NCBI RefSeq assembly: GCF_004210375.1
Contig: NC_134832.1
Coordinates: forward strand, 157,477,592-157,541,591
DNA length: 64,000 nt
Direction: 5' to 3'
Source: Tachypleus tridentatus
Lineage: Eukaryota > Arthropoda > Merostomata > Xiphosura > Limulidae
The translations under genes and the position numbers were made by a program. Below the pieces are notes generated by a model, which was not told where the DNA came from, ran no database searches, and saw nothing but the letters and a program-made list of their open reading frames with translations. Shown in pieces: positions 10,487 through 25,400 of this stretch. Each line of letters opens with the position of its first letter. Position 1 is the stretch's first letter.

Positions 10487-13400
10487 GTATGTAGTTGCTA
10501 TATCGCTAGATTTATTTCATAAATATTAACATTAATAACGTAACTTTTCATTAGATGGTCACTTTATTTAGGAAGTTCATATAATATATACAAATAAAGA
10601 TATTTTGTCAGTATTAATTGTACGACACGTATGTAAGAATATGAGATAAAATTATTTATCTTAACAAATATAAATGGACAGTATGAGGACTAGTTAATGA
10701 TATACCATCGCAGGATGCCTAGGAGATTCAAATATATAATACAATTGTACATTGTGATCATCCTTAAAACTTAACCGAAGCAAAGAGCTGGTGAAAATAT
10801 ACTTTCATGTTTCACTATATCTTACATAAATATCCTTAAAGATATTTGTCATGCTTCACTGTATGCAACGTATAAATATCCTCGAAGTTACGATTTCGTG
10901 TTTCAGGATATGTAATATAAAAGTACCCTCCAAGATATACTTTGTTTTACTCTATGTAACTCATAAACACACATGAAGTTATATACTCATGTTTCACTAC
11001 ATGTAATATATAAATTAACATGAACACGTAATGTACCGCACTAGGCAATAATTAAATAACCTTGAAGTTATACTAAGTAATTTTTCAGGTTTTTAAAGTG
11101 AGTACTTCTATTTGTGTTAAATAACTTATTTCAACTATCATGACGTTTCTTTAATGCATAAGTAATCTATTTTTACTATTATTATTTTTTATCTTGCTTA
11201 ATTAATATATTAGTTTTTACAAGTAATTTTTTTCTATCTTGCATTCTATTAACAAACGACAATAATAATATTGCTTGCTGTGTTTCCTTAGCCTTGTAAC
11301 ATTGCTTTATTTAACTTATGGCTTCAGATTTATTGTTACAATGAAACGTGGGGCACGTTCTTGGTTTTTGTTGTTGCTAAGAGTGTTTACAATTGTTCCG
11401 TTATATCTTGTTTACTAAACGTCCCAATAGAAGGCTTAGGTAATTGAGCCTAAAACTTGTGTATCATAAAACAACAACACTAAAAAGCATATAATGATGG
11501 CTCAAATAAATTACTTAAACCAAATTAAAGATATCCTGTAATACTTCGTGTGGGTAAATACACATCATTCATAAAGCATATCGTGATTCCGTATTAAGAG
11601 TAGGTAAGATACATTGCTGTAGTTTCAATTAAGAGAAACAAGCGTATCGTGTGAGTATTGGTTATAATAATTCACGCTAACTAACGTACAGAGACATGCT
11701 AGAAGTGTATAAATATATATATATTGTCACCGAGAAAAGACGTATTAAAGGTACTAACGTATAGCCAATCAGAAATGACGGAGCAAGTATTACCACAACC
11801 GCTACCATCCCATAATATACTTTAACCTCATTTCTCAAAACTAAGTGAAGTAAATAAATTTTATGATATTAACTTGACAAATAAAGAGACAGAACAGTAC
11901 AATCAAGCAAGCCGCTTGACCGATAGACAGTTAATGTTGGGATGTATAGAGTTAATGTGATTGAAAAAATTAAATATGTATTCTGTAGAACATTAACTTC
12001 ACATGTGAACAGGAAAAAAGCAATCAAATTTCTTAACCTCAAAATTACAAGAACCGACACACAATTCAAAACAGAAATCCACCGAAAAATTACCCATACT
12101 GGACTATACATTCCTTGGGAATCAGCACATGAAACAAAACAAAAACTCAACATACTATGAAACCAAATAAACACAGCCATAAAACTATGCTCACCAGATA
12201 AAATTAACGATGAATTAGACAAAATAAAACAATATTTCATCAACATCAATAAGTTTCCTCCACAAACCGTAGAAAACATTATACGCACACACCTTGACAG
12301 AAAGCAAAATCAATCAACTAAAGTAAATATATCTCACGAATAAAAAAATCACGAAACCATATACTGCTGTATACCATATATTCCTGACATCAGCAGACAA
12401 ATAACCAACATTTGGCAAAAAATAGTAACAAAATATTACATTCCAGTTAATACCAAATTTATTCAAAAACCCGGCACAAAACTGAGGTCTATACTATGCA
12501 AAAACTATACTGACAAACACCACACCAACATTATTTATAAAATACAATCTGATAACTGCCACGACTTCTATATTGGAGAAACAAGTAGAAAAATGGAAAC
12601 CAGATTCAAAGAACATAAAAAGTCACCTTCACACGTTTTCGAATACTGCAAGTCAAATAAACGCAACATAACCATAGAAAACACTCAAATACTAAATAAA
12701 GAAATAAACATAAACAAACGCAAAATTAAAGAAGCCTTACTTATGAAACAACTTAAACCCAAAATAAACCAATATAAAGGAACGCCTTTATACCTATATC
12801 AATATAATAAAATAAATAAAATTATATATTCAAACATCTAACACCACCCTCTACATTCCGAGACTCAGTTACACAACCCCTTTCAAACATGTGGTCAGCC
12901 ACCGGTCAGTTACCTCTTTCTTTGTGAACCTGACGATGACCGAAGTAGGTCGAAACGTTGTTCGCTCTTCTACGTAAAATATTTTCTCAACCCAAACGAG
13001 CCGTTTTTGTATACATATATCTATACAAGTGGGTTTTCTCGACATCACTGAAAATATTAAGCCAAATCTGAAGCGAATCTAAATCTCGAACGAAATGAAA
13101 GAAAATGAAACATGACGTCATGCGGGCATATGACGTCATAGATCTCATTGGTACCTAGTTTGTCTAATTAACCTAGAACAAATCTAACCTAACAATTACA
13201 ATTTCATATAAATATACTTTGAAATTGAAACAAATAAAACTGCATCACATTGTTTCATATTTGGGCAAGTTTCAGCTGTGACGTCATGCTTCATTTGTTC
13301 GAGATTAAGCCGCTAATCCAGTTCTGGCTTTTAAAAGACAGTTGGCATCAATAACCATGGTTGACAGATGTTTCGTACAGAAATTATTACCTTACATCTC

Positions 13401-16400
13401 CAATAACGCATGCGATCTTGAGATGGTGCCATATCTACTAGCAATCAATGGTGCTACTGTCGAAGTTAAATGGGATTGTATTCATGCTTTCTCTGCGAGA
13501 AATTCCACTAAGCTAAATCAAATCGTCTGGCGTTAGGCAGAATAAAATATCAAAAGGCTCAATACGCGATAAACCTGTTATATCAGAGATATATTTTACA
13601 TTTTTGTAGAGCATACTCTGGTTCAATTTTATAGTTTTAGGAAATAATATTAACATTCTAAAATTCATTTTTTAATTTAGAGTCTCTGATGATTAAATAT
13701 TTTTTATTAAAATGTTGGTGATGTAACATAAAATATCATGTAATTCCTTAAGTAATGTCCTGTTTCAAGCTCAGAAAAAGAGAAAGGATTTCAAACACTT
13801 TTAATGTTATTTAACCAACTATGTATGTTCCATTATTATTAATTACTTCCTGTCAATGATTCACAAACTTCTGAATGCCGCTTCTATAAAATTTTTGGGG
13901 TTTGGAAGAAAAGAATGTTGAGAGAGTAGTTTTGACATCTTCATGTGTTTCAAGCTCTTTTCCATCAAGATGGTTTTGCAAACTTCGGAATAGATGATAA
14001 TCTGATGGGGCAAGGTCTGGAGAATAAGGATGATGTGGAAGTTTGTTCCAGTCTAGCTCTTCAGTCTTTACAGATGTGATCCTTGCTGTATGTCCATTAT
14101 CCTGGGGTAAAACAACATGCTGTATGGGGCCGTGCGTTATCCCTGTAACACAACATCTTTACGATTGATCAAAGCAGGCCTCTTTTCTTTCAATGCAACA
14201 TTCAAGCACTCTAACTGTTGACAATAGAAGTGTGATGTAATCGTTACATTGAGTGGCAGCAACTCAAAGTGAATCACACCAACAATATTCCACCAAACGC
14301 TTAACAAGACTTTCCTAAGGTAGAGGTCCATTTTGGGCTGTGCTTTATTCAGTTTACCTGCACTGAGCCATTGCCTGCGGCTAACATTATTATTAAATAT
14401 TCATTTTTCATCTCCAGTCATTAACCCTGTCTAAAAAGGTAAGTTACATTCACGAGAATGCAGAGAAGTGCGAATGTCTACTCTTGCCTTAAAGTTAGCT
14501 TACGTCAAATCATGGGGGACCAATTTTCTAAGATTTGACACCTTTACAAGCTGTTGCAGATAACGGTGAACTGTTAAATGGGATGAATTAAGCTTCTGTG
14601 CTAGTTCTTCAACTGTTACAGCGCAATCTTCATCAAGTGCAGCCAGAAGCATGACATCATTGAATTCAACAGGACGACCTGAACGTGGCGCATTACTCAA
14701 GCTGTTATTACCTGAACCGAACTTTTGAAACCATCTTCGATATTTTCTTTTACTGAAAGACACCGCACCATAAACATCTTGAATATGTTTTATGTAGTTT
14801 GTGCTGCACTTTTGCCTTTTTTAAACTCATGAAGCATCAGGTGCCTAATGTGCTACTCAGACACATATATATTCATGAGGGTTTACTTGATTCATGATCT
14901 GAATAAGTAGAGTTGGGTAAGTTTCTTTTATTTGTCTGAACATTTTTGTACATTTTCTGCTACATATTTTAGTCATTAAAGCCCTCTACACGGACAGAAA
15001 TGGTGATGCACTTTCTGTGATAAATTTAGTACATTACTAATGGGATGACCTGATAGCTTAATTCAAAACAATTTACATTTAAAATTGAATAAACAGTTTT
15101 ACCTTTATTATGTATTTGACCCAAGGCCACCACGTCTTTAATTTAGACGAATCATACCAACACTTACTACACTATTAAGGTGTTACACAACAAACACACA
15201 ATAATCTAAATCTTCTACCCAGATAAATGTATTTCGGAGTTTATTATTTCTTATGTTTCGAAAAATGTAGAGAAATCAAGCGTGACGTGATGCAAAATAA
15301 CTATTGTATAGGTTAGATACAGATATATTTTTACCATACATTCCACTCCGTAAAGAAATATACTACAGGTATGTAAGATAGATAGATATTGTCCCATACA
15401 TCCCATTGAATGTTTGGAGTTTCCATTCATGACTGATACTGACACCAAGAAAAGCATACTTCAAAGACATTGGAATGTCTCACTTATGCCACCTGCCGAG
15501 AAATAACTTTTCCATGTGCCTCATGCATACCTTGGAGCTAATCGCTTGTATCACTTTACATGACATATGTTGCTATAAAATGAACTAATAATTTTGAAAC
15601 AACCTGTGTAACACTATTCACGGTTTGCCAAAGGTAGTGATACATAAATGATTTTATCCACCAATAAACTATATATCGTCTTTAACAAGACTGTTAATTT
15701 GATGTTGTACTTCATGCGAATAACTCAGTTGGCAATAATGTTTCATCACGTGAATCAGACAGCAATTACCAATTATGTTGACCTAATTTAATGTGGCTCG
15801 TTTCTTTCATGGAATGGAAATTTCTTAAATATTAACAGTATATTAATGAGTTTGTTGAAGGTAATATATTAGAGGTTTAATTTTTTAATTGGTTGTTTAT
15901 TCATGTGATAACTTACCATTAATCTTATTAATGTATTCTCAGCAACATATTTATTTCTGTTATTGAATAACAAAGATTCTATCTCGTGAATATAGGTTGG
16001 TTTAATAAAAGCAAATTTAGTGATAATAAAATTATTCTGGGATATCAATACCTTTACTCTATATCACTATAGGTATATTATATAAACATGCATTCTATAA
16101 TTATATACTGTATGATAACTTGTGAAACAGGTACAAACTTTGGTTTCCTTACAGATACCGACAGACAGATGAAAGAATTTGGGAACTTCTTCGAAGTGAT
16201 AATATACCGGTAAAACAGGCATATCGTAAGAAGTTTTGTTGTCGTTTTGAATTGAAGTGTATTAAACAGTTTAGGTTTGTCACGTATTCAACGTTATATC
16301 CATAAATTAATTGTGATAAACTTCTGGTTCCATATCTATTACGTAGTTGTCAGATTATCTTAGTTTAACATACTTTCTTTGTTTATGCGTACTGTGATAC

Positions 16401-19400
16401 TAAATGTTTCCTTATAATCGGAAGTAAGATTCATTCAATAACAAGGTGAGGCTATAAACTATTGTTATTAATTAGTGTTAGATTGACTAATGAGAAAATA
16501 GATGTTTTTATTATTTGAGATGTTTGATAATCGTTCAAATAATTTCGGACACACAGAGAAAGAAATGGAAAGTTTTATGTTATATATTACACGAATAAAG
16601 TTTGCAAATTTGTTTTCAAAAGTTGATCTTTTTGAAAACAAATAAAATATTTAAATAAACATTTGATGTAAAATTATGAATAAAATCAAATTGAGTAATT
16701 TATACATGTGCTGTTAATTAAAGTGGAATTAATATAAAGATAAAAATAATAGAAATAATTAGGAATTATAAATAATATAGGTTGGGTCTAGGTTGAGAAT
16801 TCTCAGTGAGTTGCCCTTGTCGTAAAAATGTATTACGTCCTTTTGGTATTTATGTGTTCTATAAATCTGATTGTCTTTTGTATTCGCTTTGTGTAGAAAG
16901 TGTCAAATAAATTATTAATATATATTTGATAAAATAAAGTAAGCGAAGACTGTCCATAATTGTAGATCACCCGGAAATAAAAAAATATCACTTTTGAAAA
17001 CTGTTTCAGTATTGAGACAGGCATATTTTATCACACATGGATCTAAATTATAAAATGTACTGAGTAATAAAACACAGGTTTTTCCTATTATTAATATTTC
17101 ATGTTTAGCTTGAAACCGACAAAGAACGTTCTGACAATTCAGGTGTTTTCTAGAAATTATAGTATTTAAACTGGCAACATTACGTTTTCACTGGATGATT
17201 TGACACTTCTATATGTCTTAGGAACATACAATTTATTTGATCTGTTTCACAAAACTAGTTTTTTTAACAGAATCTCAACTTGAGTGACCTCCGGAACGGT
17301 GGATTTCAACTCGATACTTTAGTACCCATTTCTGATCCCCGTGAAGAGTATGTAATACTGTATGATATTTAATAATTACCAACAATATTAATGTTAACGT
17401 TTGAAACAATATGTAGTGAACATAGTTTTATGTACAGCTGAACATAACAAAGTGTAGTAGCGAAACTGTTCTTTTAAAAAAGTCTACTCGTAATTGAATG
17501 ATTATTGAAATCTATTAATATTTAATATAAAATATCCTTTTAAAATAATAATTAAATGTTATTTAATAATTAAGATGTTTTTTCAACAACTATGAATTTA
17601 AACAATAAGAATTACATCATATCAGAGGACGTTAAAGTGATTTAATTTCAAAGAAAAGGGCTGTACTATATCAGAGGATGTTAAAGTGATTTAATTTTAA
17701 AAGTAAGGACTGTACCATATCAGAGGACGTTAAAGTGATTTCATTGCATTAGCAAGGGCTTTGAAGTAAAAATTTGTCTCAAGACGGCTGGGGGGGTATT
17801 TAAACTTTTATACCAGTCGTCTCGAGATACAACAATAAGGACTGTATTATACCAATGGACCCTAAAGTGATTTCATTTAAACATTAAGGACTGCATTACA
17901 CCAGTGATTTATATTGCAACAATAAAGACTACATTACACCAGGAGAATTTGAAGTGATTTTATTTCAACAAAAAGGACTGTACTATATCAACGGACCTTA
18001 AAGTGATTTCATTGTAATACAAGTTCTTAGATAACGGAGAAATGGCGTGACAATATATCCCAGAATAACTGGTATGGCTGTTAACACTTTCACTGGTAAA
18101 ACAGAGAACAACGTTTCGACCTTCTTGGGTCATCTTCAGGTTAATCTTTGTGACCGAAATAGCAACTAAAGTGATGCCATTTGTTGTACTGAAGTAATAC
18201 AAGATATTAATAGTTAAAGTGTTGAAGAAAACCGTCTTCCATTAATATCTGTTCGTTTCGAAATTTAAATTATATACATTTAATTGACCAAAATTTTGTA
18301 TATCTTATTTTATTAAAACAGAAAAATATGTAACATTTTATTCATTAACAAAATAAAAATTTTAAAGAGGCTAAAATTTGAACTATTAAATTTATGAAAA
18401 TTGTTACCTTGAAAACCCATAATAATTAAACCAAAACTTGCTATGAAATTTGTAAGTATAAAGTTTGTAGTAAAACACAGCCGACCACTTTATGTTTTCT
18501 GTTATACTCCAGTTAAATGGACTGGCTGCTATATTTTTTAATCGTTATTATTTTGGGTAAAGTTAATTTGATCTTAGTAATTTTTTTCCCCCTTTTGTGT
18601 GGTAGACTTCAATACGTCACTAAATATTTCGATCCTGTGTACGGCAACTGTTACACCTTTAATGCAGCATGGTCTGGGAGACAAGTCCGGAAAGCATTTA
18701 GGATGTTCTTTGAAAAGCCTTATTATGCACCAACTACTGAACCGAACAGTAAATGTTTTTTTAAGAATGTTATAGTGAAAGAAATATATACAACCAATAC
18801 AATTTAGTTAGATATTAGAATGGCCCAGTGTAGACAGGTGGTAAATATATACAACCAATACAATTTAGTTAGATATTAGAATGGCCCAGTGTAGACAGGT
18901 GGTAAATATATACAACCAATACAATTTAGTTAGATATTAGAATGGCCCAGTGTAGACAGGTGGTAAATATATACAACCAATACAATTTAGTTAGATATTA
19001 GAATGGCCCAGTGTAGACAGGTGGTAAATATATACAACCAATACAATTTAGTTAGATATTAGAATGGCCCAGTGTAGACAGGTGGTAAATATATACAACC
19101 AATACAATTTAGTTAGATATTAGAATGGCCCAGTGTAGACAGGTGGTAATTATATACAACCAATACAATTTAGTTAGATATTAGAATGGCCCAGTGTAGA
19201 CAGGTGGTTATGGCACTCAACTCGTAATCCAAGGATCGGGGTTTAGAATCCCGTCATACCAAATATGCTCACCTTTTCAACTGTGAGGGTGTTATAACGT
19301 GACGGTCAATACCACTATATGTTGGTAAAAGAGTAGCCCATGAGTTGGCAGTGGGTGGTGATGACTAGCTGCTTTCCCTTTACTTTTATACTGCTTGGCC

Positions 19401-22400
19401 TAACACGGCCCTATGTGGTTAAGGCACTCGACTCGTAATCTGAGGGTCGCGGGTTCAAATCCCCGTCACACCACACATGATCGCCTTTTCAGCTGTGCGG
19501 GCGTTATAATGTGATGGTCAATCCCACTATTCGTTAGTAGAGTGGTAGCCCAAGAGTTGGTGGTGGGTGGTGTTGACTAGCTGCCTTCCGTCTAGTCTTA
19601 TACTGCTAAATTAGGGACAGCTAGCGCGGGAAGCCCTCGCGGAGCTTTGTGCAAAATTAAAAAACAAACAAACAAATAGGAATGAGTAAATTGGTTTATG
19701 TGTGTCAAACTCACAAGTAATTCATGTGTTTCTTAAACAATAAATACAGAAGGTTTGGTTTGTTTTGTGTTTCGCGCAAAGCTACACGAGGGCTATCTGC
19801 GCTAGCCCTCCCTAATGTAGCAGTGTAAAACTAGAGGGAAGGCAGCTAGTCATCACCACTCACTGCCCACTGTTGGATTACTATTTTTACAACGAATAGT
19901 GGGATTGACTGTCACTTTTTATCACCCTCCACGGCTGAAAGAATGAGCATGTTTGGTGTGACGGGGATTATAAATCTCGACTCTTGGATTACGAGTCGAG
20001 CGTCTTGACCACCTGGTGCTGTCGGACCGATATACAAAAGGAAAAAGTACTTCGGACGTGAAAAGTCCCTTCTCTATATGTTTTAAAGTATTTATTATAT
20101 TGAAATTAGAATGTTAAGTCATGCATGATTTTATATGTAAGACTAAAGTGATGCTCTAACACGTATTCCGTCTTTTTGTTTTAGTGTTGTGTTGTTACGA
20201 GTTCACCAATAAACGTTTTAGCCTCACTCAAACTTCACTAATTTCAAATTACTGAGACAGATAAATATTTATCTATTTTATTTTTCACTCGTCGTGGTAT
20301 GCCAGAGTTCAGGAGGCCAGAGGTAAGTTTTCGATTCCTCACGATGATCAAATCCAGATATTTTTGTGCTGATAACCTAGATCAGTAAGTCTGACTTGAT
20401 GTAAGAGGCAACTAATTGTGGATTATTTTATGAAAGGAAAATAAAAGATAATGATTTCAGTTGTTCATAACCTTTTTGTTTCAAACACCAACATTTTATT
20501 GTAAAAACGTAAGATGTTTATGTCACTTTTTCAATTTGAAAATAATTCTTTGCAATATAGTTTTTTCTTTTTTGTTTTCAGGGCTTCTCTTATTGATATA
20601 CTTACCAAAAGAGGAATTTTATATGAACCAGAAGGCATTAATTACGTTTCACGCACCTGACGTCGCACCAGATGTTTTGACCTATAACAGTATAAGGATT
20701 GTAAAGCCAGGGCGTTTTTATCAGTATATGTTTACTTCGGTATAACTCATTGATTTACTTTGTTCTAAATCATTAATGTAAATGTCATTTTAAAGTGTCA
20801 AAGTTAGGTTATTTTTTATCTTAATTTCTGAAACTGTTGTTAATTTTTACAAGTAAATCTGTACAAGTTTTCAAACAATATTTGTGAATGTCCAGTAAAT
20901 TAATTGACAATTAGAAATACACTGATTTGTTTCTCTCAAAACTTTATTTATCAATGTTGTCGTGATTACAACAGAAAACGTCACTGATGCTAGAACCACC
21001 GTACCAAACGAACTGTACAGACTATGATAAGATTGGTACAACACCAGCAAGACCAGGACTTTTGGAAGAAAATGTGAGAATACTTTTGTTTACAAATGTT
21101 TAGTTTAGTAACATTCGAAAATTGAACTTGGTTAAGTTTAAAATCTGTAATAACGAACATTTATATCATATTCTTCAGATGTAGCTGAGAATGACACGTC
21201 ATGTAAAGACAATTAATGTTATACTCATCAAGTTTAAAATCTATAATAACGAACATTTATATCATATTCTTCAGATGTAGCTGAGAATGACACGTCATGT
21301 AAAGACAATTAATGTTATACTCATCAAGTTTAAAATCTATAATAACGAACATTTATATCATATTCTTCAGATGTGGTTGAGAATGACACGTCATGTAAAG
21401 ACAATTAATGTTATACTCATCAAGTTTAAAATCTGTAATAACGAACATTTATATCATATTCTTCAGATGTAACTGAGAATGACACGTCTTGTAAAGACAA
21501 TTAATGTTATACTCATCAACCAGAACTAGTATTAAAAGATATATTCTTCTGTCCACTAGCAAACAACAAAACAGCAGTTTTAACAAATTTAATATGGAGA
21601 CATATTTACAACTTGGTGAAGTCATTAGTAGGTTTGTAACATACCTTTTCTAACCATAAAGTAAAATTAAACATTTTATATATAATGATAAAATATTCAA
21701 GTCAGGTGTAGTTTTAGACAATTCTGTCATTATTATAAATGTTTACTAGTTTTACCCTCGACGTTTATAGTTATGTAAAATGGAATGTCTTGAGAATGCA
21801 ACGTTAGCTGAGTGTGGTGTTGTAGACTATATGGTGTCTCCATTTACTCTGGAAGCAAAAGACAAAATGGGAAGAAATGTACGAGAAGGTGAGAAATGAT
21901 GTTTTAAAACTACATTATATTATTATTAAATGATGTTTTAAAACTACATTTTATTATTATTAAATGATGTTTTAAAACTACATTATATTATTATTAAATG
22001 ATGTTTTAAAACTACATTATATTATTATTAAATGATGTTTTAAAACTACATTATATTATTATTAAATGATGTTTTAAAACTACACTTATCTGAATAAAGA
22101 ATATTATATTGTCTGTTACAATGATTTATTTTAATTACTTAAACAAAGCTTTGGTAATACCTTTTTCATTAGTGTCTTAATGTACTATACATGTATGTAT
22201 ATACACATATATACAGTGAGAAAATTTAATAAAGATAATTTAGTGACATGTAATAGACAGTTAATGTCTATGAATTTATCATGACTGATTGACGTCTTTT
22301 ATTGAACAAATTCCAAATATTTGTTTATGTGAGAGTACAAAATCCTCTAATAAAACATACTAAGTGACGTGTTGTACTGAACACTGTTCAAGTGGTTTAT

Positions 22401-25400
22401 TTTATGTAAATGTATATATGAGTAATTAAAGTTGAAAATTACAAGCTGTTTAAACGATGGAGATGTGATACTGTACATAACAGAGTTTTGATCTTGGTTG
22501 TGTTGTTTGGTGTATAATTTTACCATTGGGTAATGTTTTGGTAAAAAAACATAAAACAAGCAATGTAGATCTATATATCTGCCCCTTGTACTGTAATATA
22601 CCCTTCTAAACGTCTAAAATTCATCATATGTGAGTTATGTTTTTTATTAATAAAATTTCTAGTCCTTAAACCATCTTGTTAGTTCGTAGAAAAGGCTAAA
22701 CTATTAATTACAGTGTTTTATGTAAAAACAAACAATATCACCACATAACATAAAATACTGAAATTGTTGGATTTCTGGAATAGTGTAAGATTCAGTGGTA
22801 ATTTGTAAATGATTGGCTCCTTTCATTCATGAATTTCGTTACAGACATTTATTAGGTTTTACTTTACGTATATCTAAGGTTCCTTACTAAGTAACAACTT
22901 ATATTAATTAATTAATAACAACTGTTTTAATCCTTGTTTTTCCCAAGGAGATACCGATGATCTGTGCGGAGCTAAAACTATAAATAATATGAACTTACGT
23001 CATTATTGTGAAGGTTTTTGTCGTCAGTCCTGTAGGTAAGGTAATTAATTATTAATATCAAAACCAAAACTTACATTTCAACAATAAATAACTAATTATG
23101 TTCAACTAAATTTAAGATAAGTAAAACTAGGATGTAAATTAAACATGAAAACAATTGAAAGAACGTATTTCCACAAAGAAATTGTGGAAAAGTTGGACCT
23201 CTAGAGGTTGGAATATATTATTAATTAGATGTGGAAGCTTAACACGTTTTTGTGGTTTATCTTTCGTATATTAATTTGAAAACTACTAAAGATGATAGTC
23301 TCCTGATCACAAAACATAACAATTCATTCCCATAATGCCACATGATACAACATTTTAAACCTAACGGAAGGTAGTTCGATTTGTTCTCTCTTCTTATTTT
23401 CCAAATAAACGCCCCCACTAAGATATTCAAGATATTTATATACTTCCTCAATGTGTTAAATGGCTGTGTATACAAACTATTTAAATTCACAGAACCTGGC
23501 TTACGGAATCCTCATTAACTTTAACTCGTTTATCAACTCTCTTACATCTGAACACACTATCGAAAAACGTTGTAATGATTTTTGTCAGCTACTGTGTTTG
23601 GTTGAATTTACTAAAAAATTACATAAAATCGATTACATAAAATGATAACACCTATTGGCCAAATATATGATATTCAATAGCTTGTTTGTTTGTTTATTTT
23701 GGAATTTCGCACAAAGCTACTCGAGGGCTATCTGTGCTAGCCGTCCCTAATTTAGCAGTGTAAGACTAGAGGGAAGGCAGCTAGTCATCACCACCCACCG
23801 CCAACTCTTGGGCTACTCTTTTACCAACGAATAGTGGGATTGACCGTCACATTATACGCCCCCACGGCTGGGAGGGCAAGCATGTTTGTCGCGACGGGGA
23901 TGTGAACCCGCGACCCTCAGATTACGAGTCGCACGCCTTAACGCGCTTGGCCATGCCGGGCCTATTCAATAGCAAAAATAATGAAAATCGTAAATATATA
24001 TATATATATATATACATACACACATAAAAAGGATTATAATTTCGAATAAAAGATACTTTATTTCACCTGATTAGTTGGTATTTTTAATAATCATTCAATA
24101 TTTTCTTTAGTAAAAAATGTTTACAATTCGCTGACGATACGGTATCTTTTTATGTATTATAAATGCTTCTGATCATTTATTATTTATTTATTCAGGAAAG
24201 TTACTTACACTATTCAAGAAGAAAGTAGAATTTGGCCTCTGCCTAGTGAAGAAAAACAGGTGATGTAAAAATAACACAATGAAAGTGTATAGAAAAAAGA
24301 CTTTACTATAATAAATGATAAACCTCATGCAACAGGTTGAACTTACTTAATTTGGTTGTTGTCTATACGAGATTATTTGATTTTTCCGGTATTTCACTTA
24401 CCTAAATCATTAAAAGTTCCAGTTAGTTATTCATTTCTCGTTAATAAATATATTGATTGTATATCAAACCTAATAAAATCTGAACCACCGTGTACCTTCA
24501 AGTTTTTGAAATACTATATAGCTTTTGATAACATATACAGTTGTTTTAATATTTTGGAACAAGATAAACACTAATTTCATTCTTCGACAAAAATTTAGTA
24601 ATTTTCTAAATTTTGTCTATATTTAGCGGCTATATGGATGATGTGACATTTGAACAACAAGTAATGTTTCATGTTTATTGTTAACGGTTGCTCTCATCTG
24701 TTCTTTGTTGGTTATGGTATTATTAGGCTTATTAGCTTACTAGTTTCAATAGTCTGCAGTAAAAGACGTGTATTAAATACCTTTGTTACTCACAGCTAAT
24801 TCTTCAGATGTGTTGTAAGCCTAATTTCACAAAATTACATATTTTTACATAGCTTTAGCATTTGTTGTATTATCAGGTTATGTGTTCTGTTTACATGTTT
24901 CTTTAAACCTTGAAGTTTCATGTAGTATATATTTAAACTCTGTATAACAAGCCTGGGTAATATTTTTTCCAGTATACATCCATACTAGACAAGTGGATTT
25001 CCACATTGAATAAGACCAGAAACTGGGCACTAGATAAAAGTTTCATCAGGTGAGATTTTCTAAGATTTTTTAAAACCATCTTTTTCTAATGAGAATCAAT
25101 TCGTCTCTAAATACTTCTACGAAATATATTTCTCGAGATTCAAAGCTACATATTTTGTAGGAGTATTTAAAGATGAGTTGATGTTCCTTACATTTTAAAT
25201 GTTGGTACCTCATGAGAACAAGATATCAACAGGTCAGATATTTATAACTCGAACGTTAAGATGTCCATCTGACTGTTTACAATCTGACTGACTACAGAAA
25301 GTTTGTCATCCTATCATAACTCATAACTTTACAAAAAGTGACTAGGAACATTTTCTTGTAAAGTTTATGAAAGTGGCCAATAAGTTTATTCTTTTTGTAG

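Noticed and set aside
14500..14763. Intact mariner transposase
   Set aside because: This 87-codon piece is only the DNA-binding part; flanking parts are in other frames with stops, so the element is dead.
24627..24660. Possible extra exon of gene 1 (CGGCTATATGG to CAACAA with AG/GT edges)
   Set aside because: It is 34 bases, and exon 10 ends in phase 0; including it meets TGA at its fifth codon. The flanking exons join in frame without it. A YMDD-like translation in another frame is chance.
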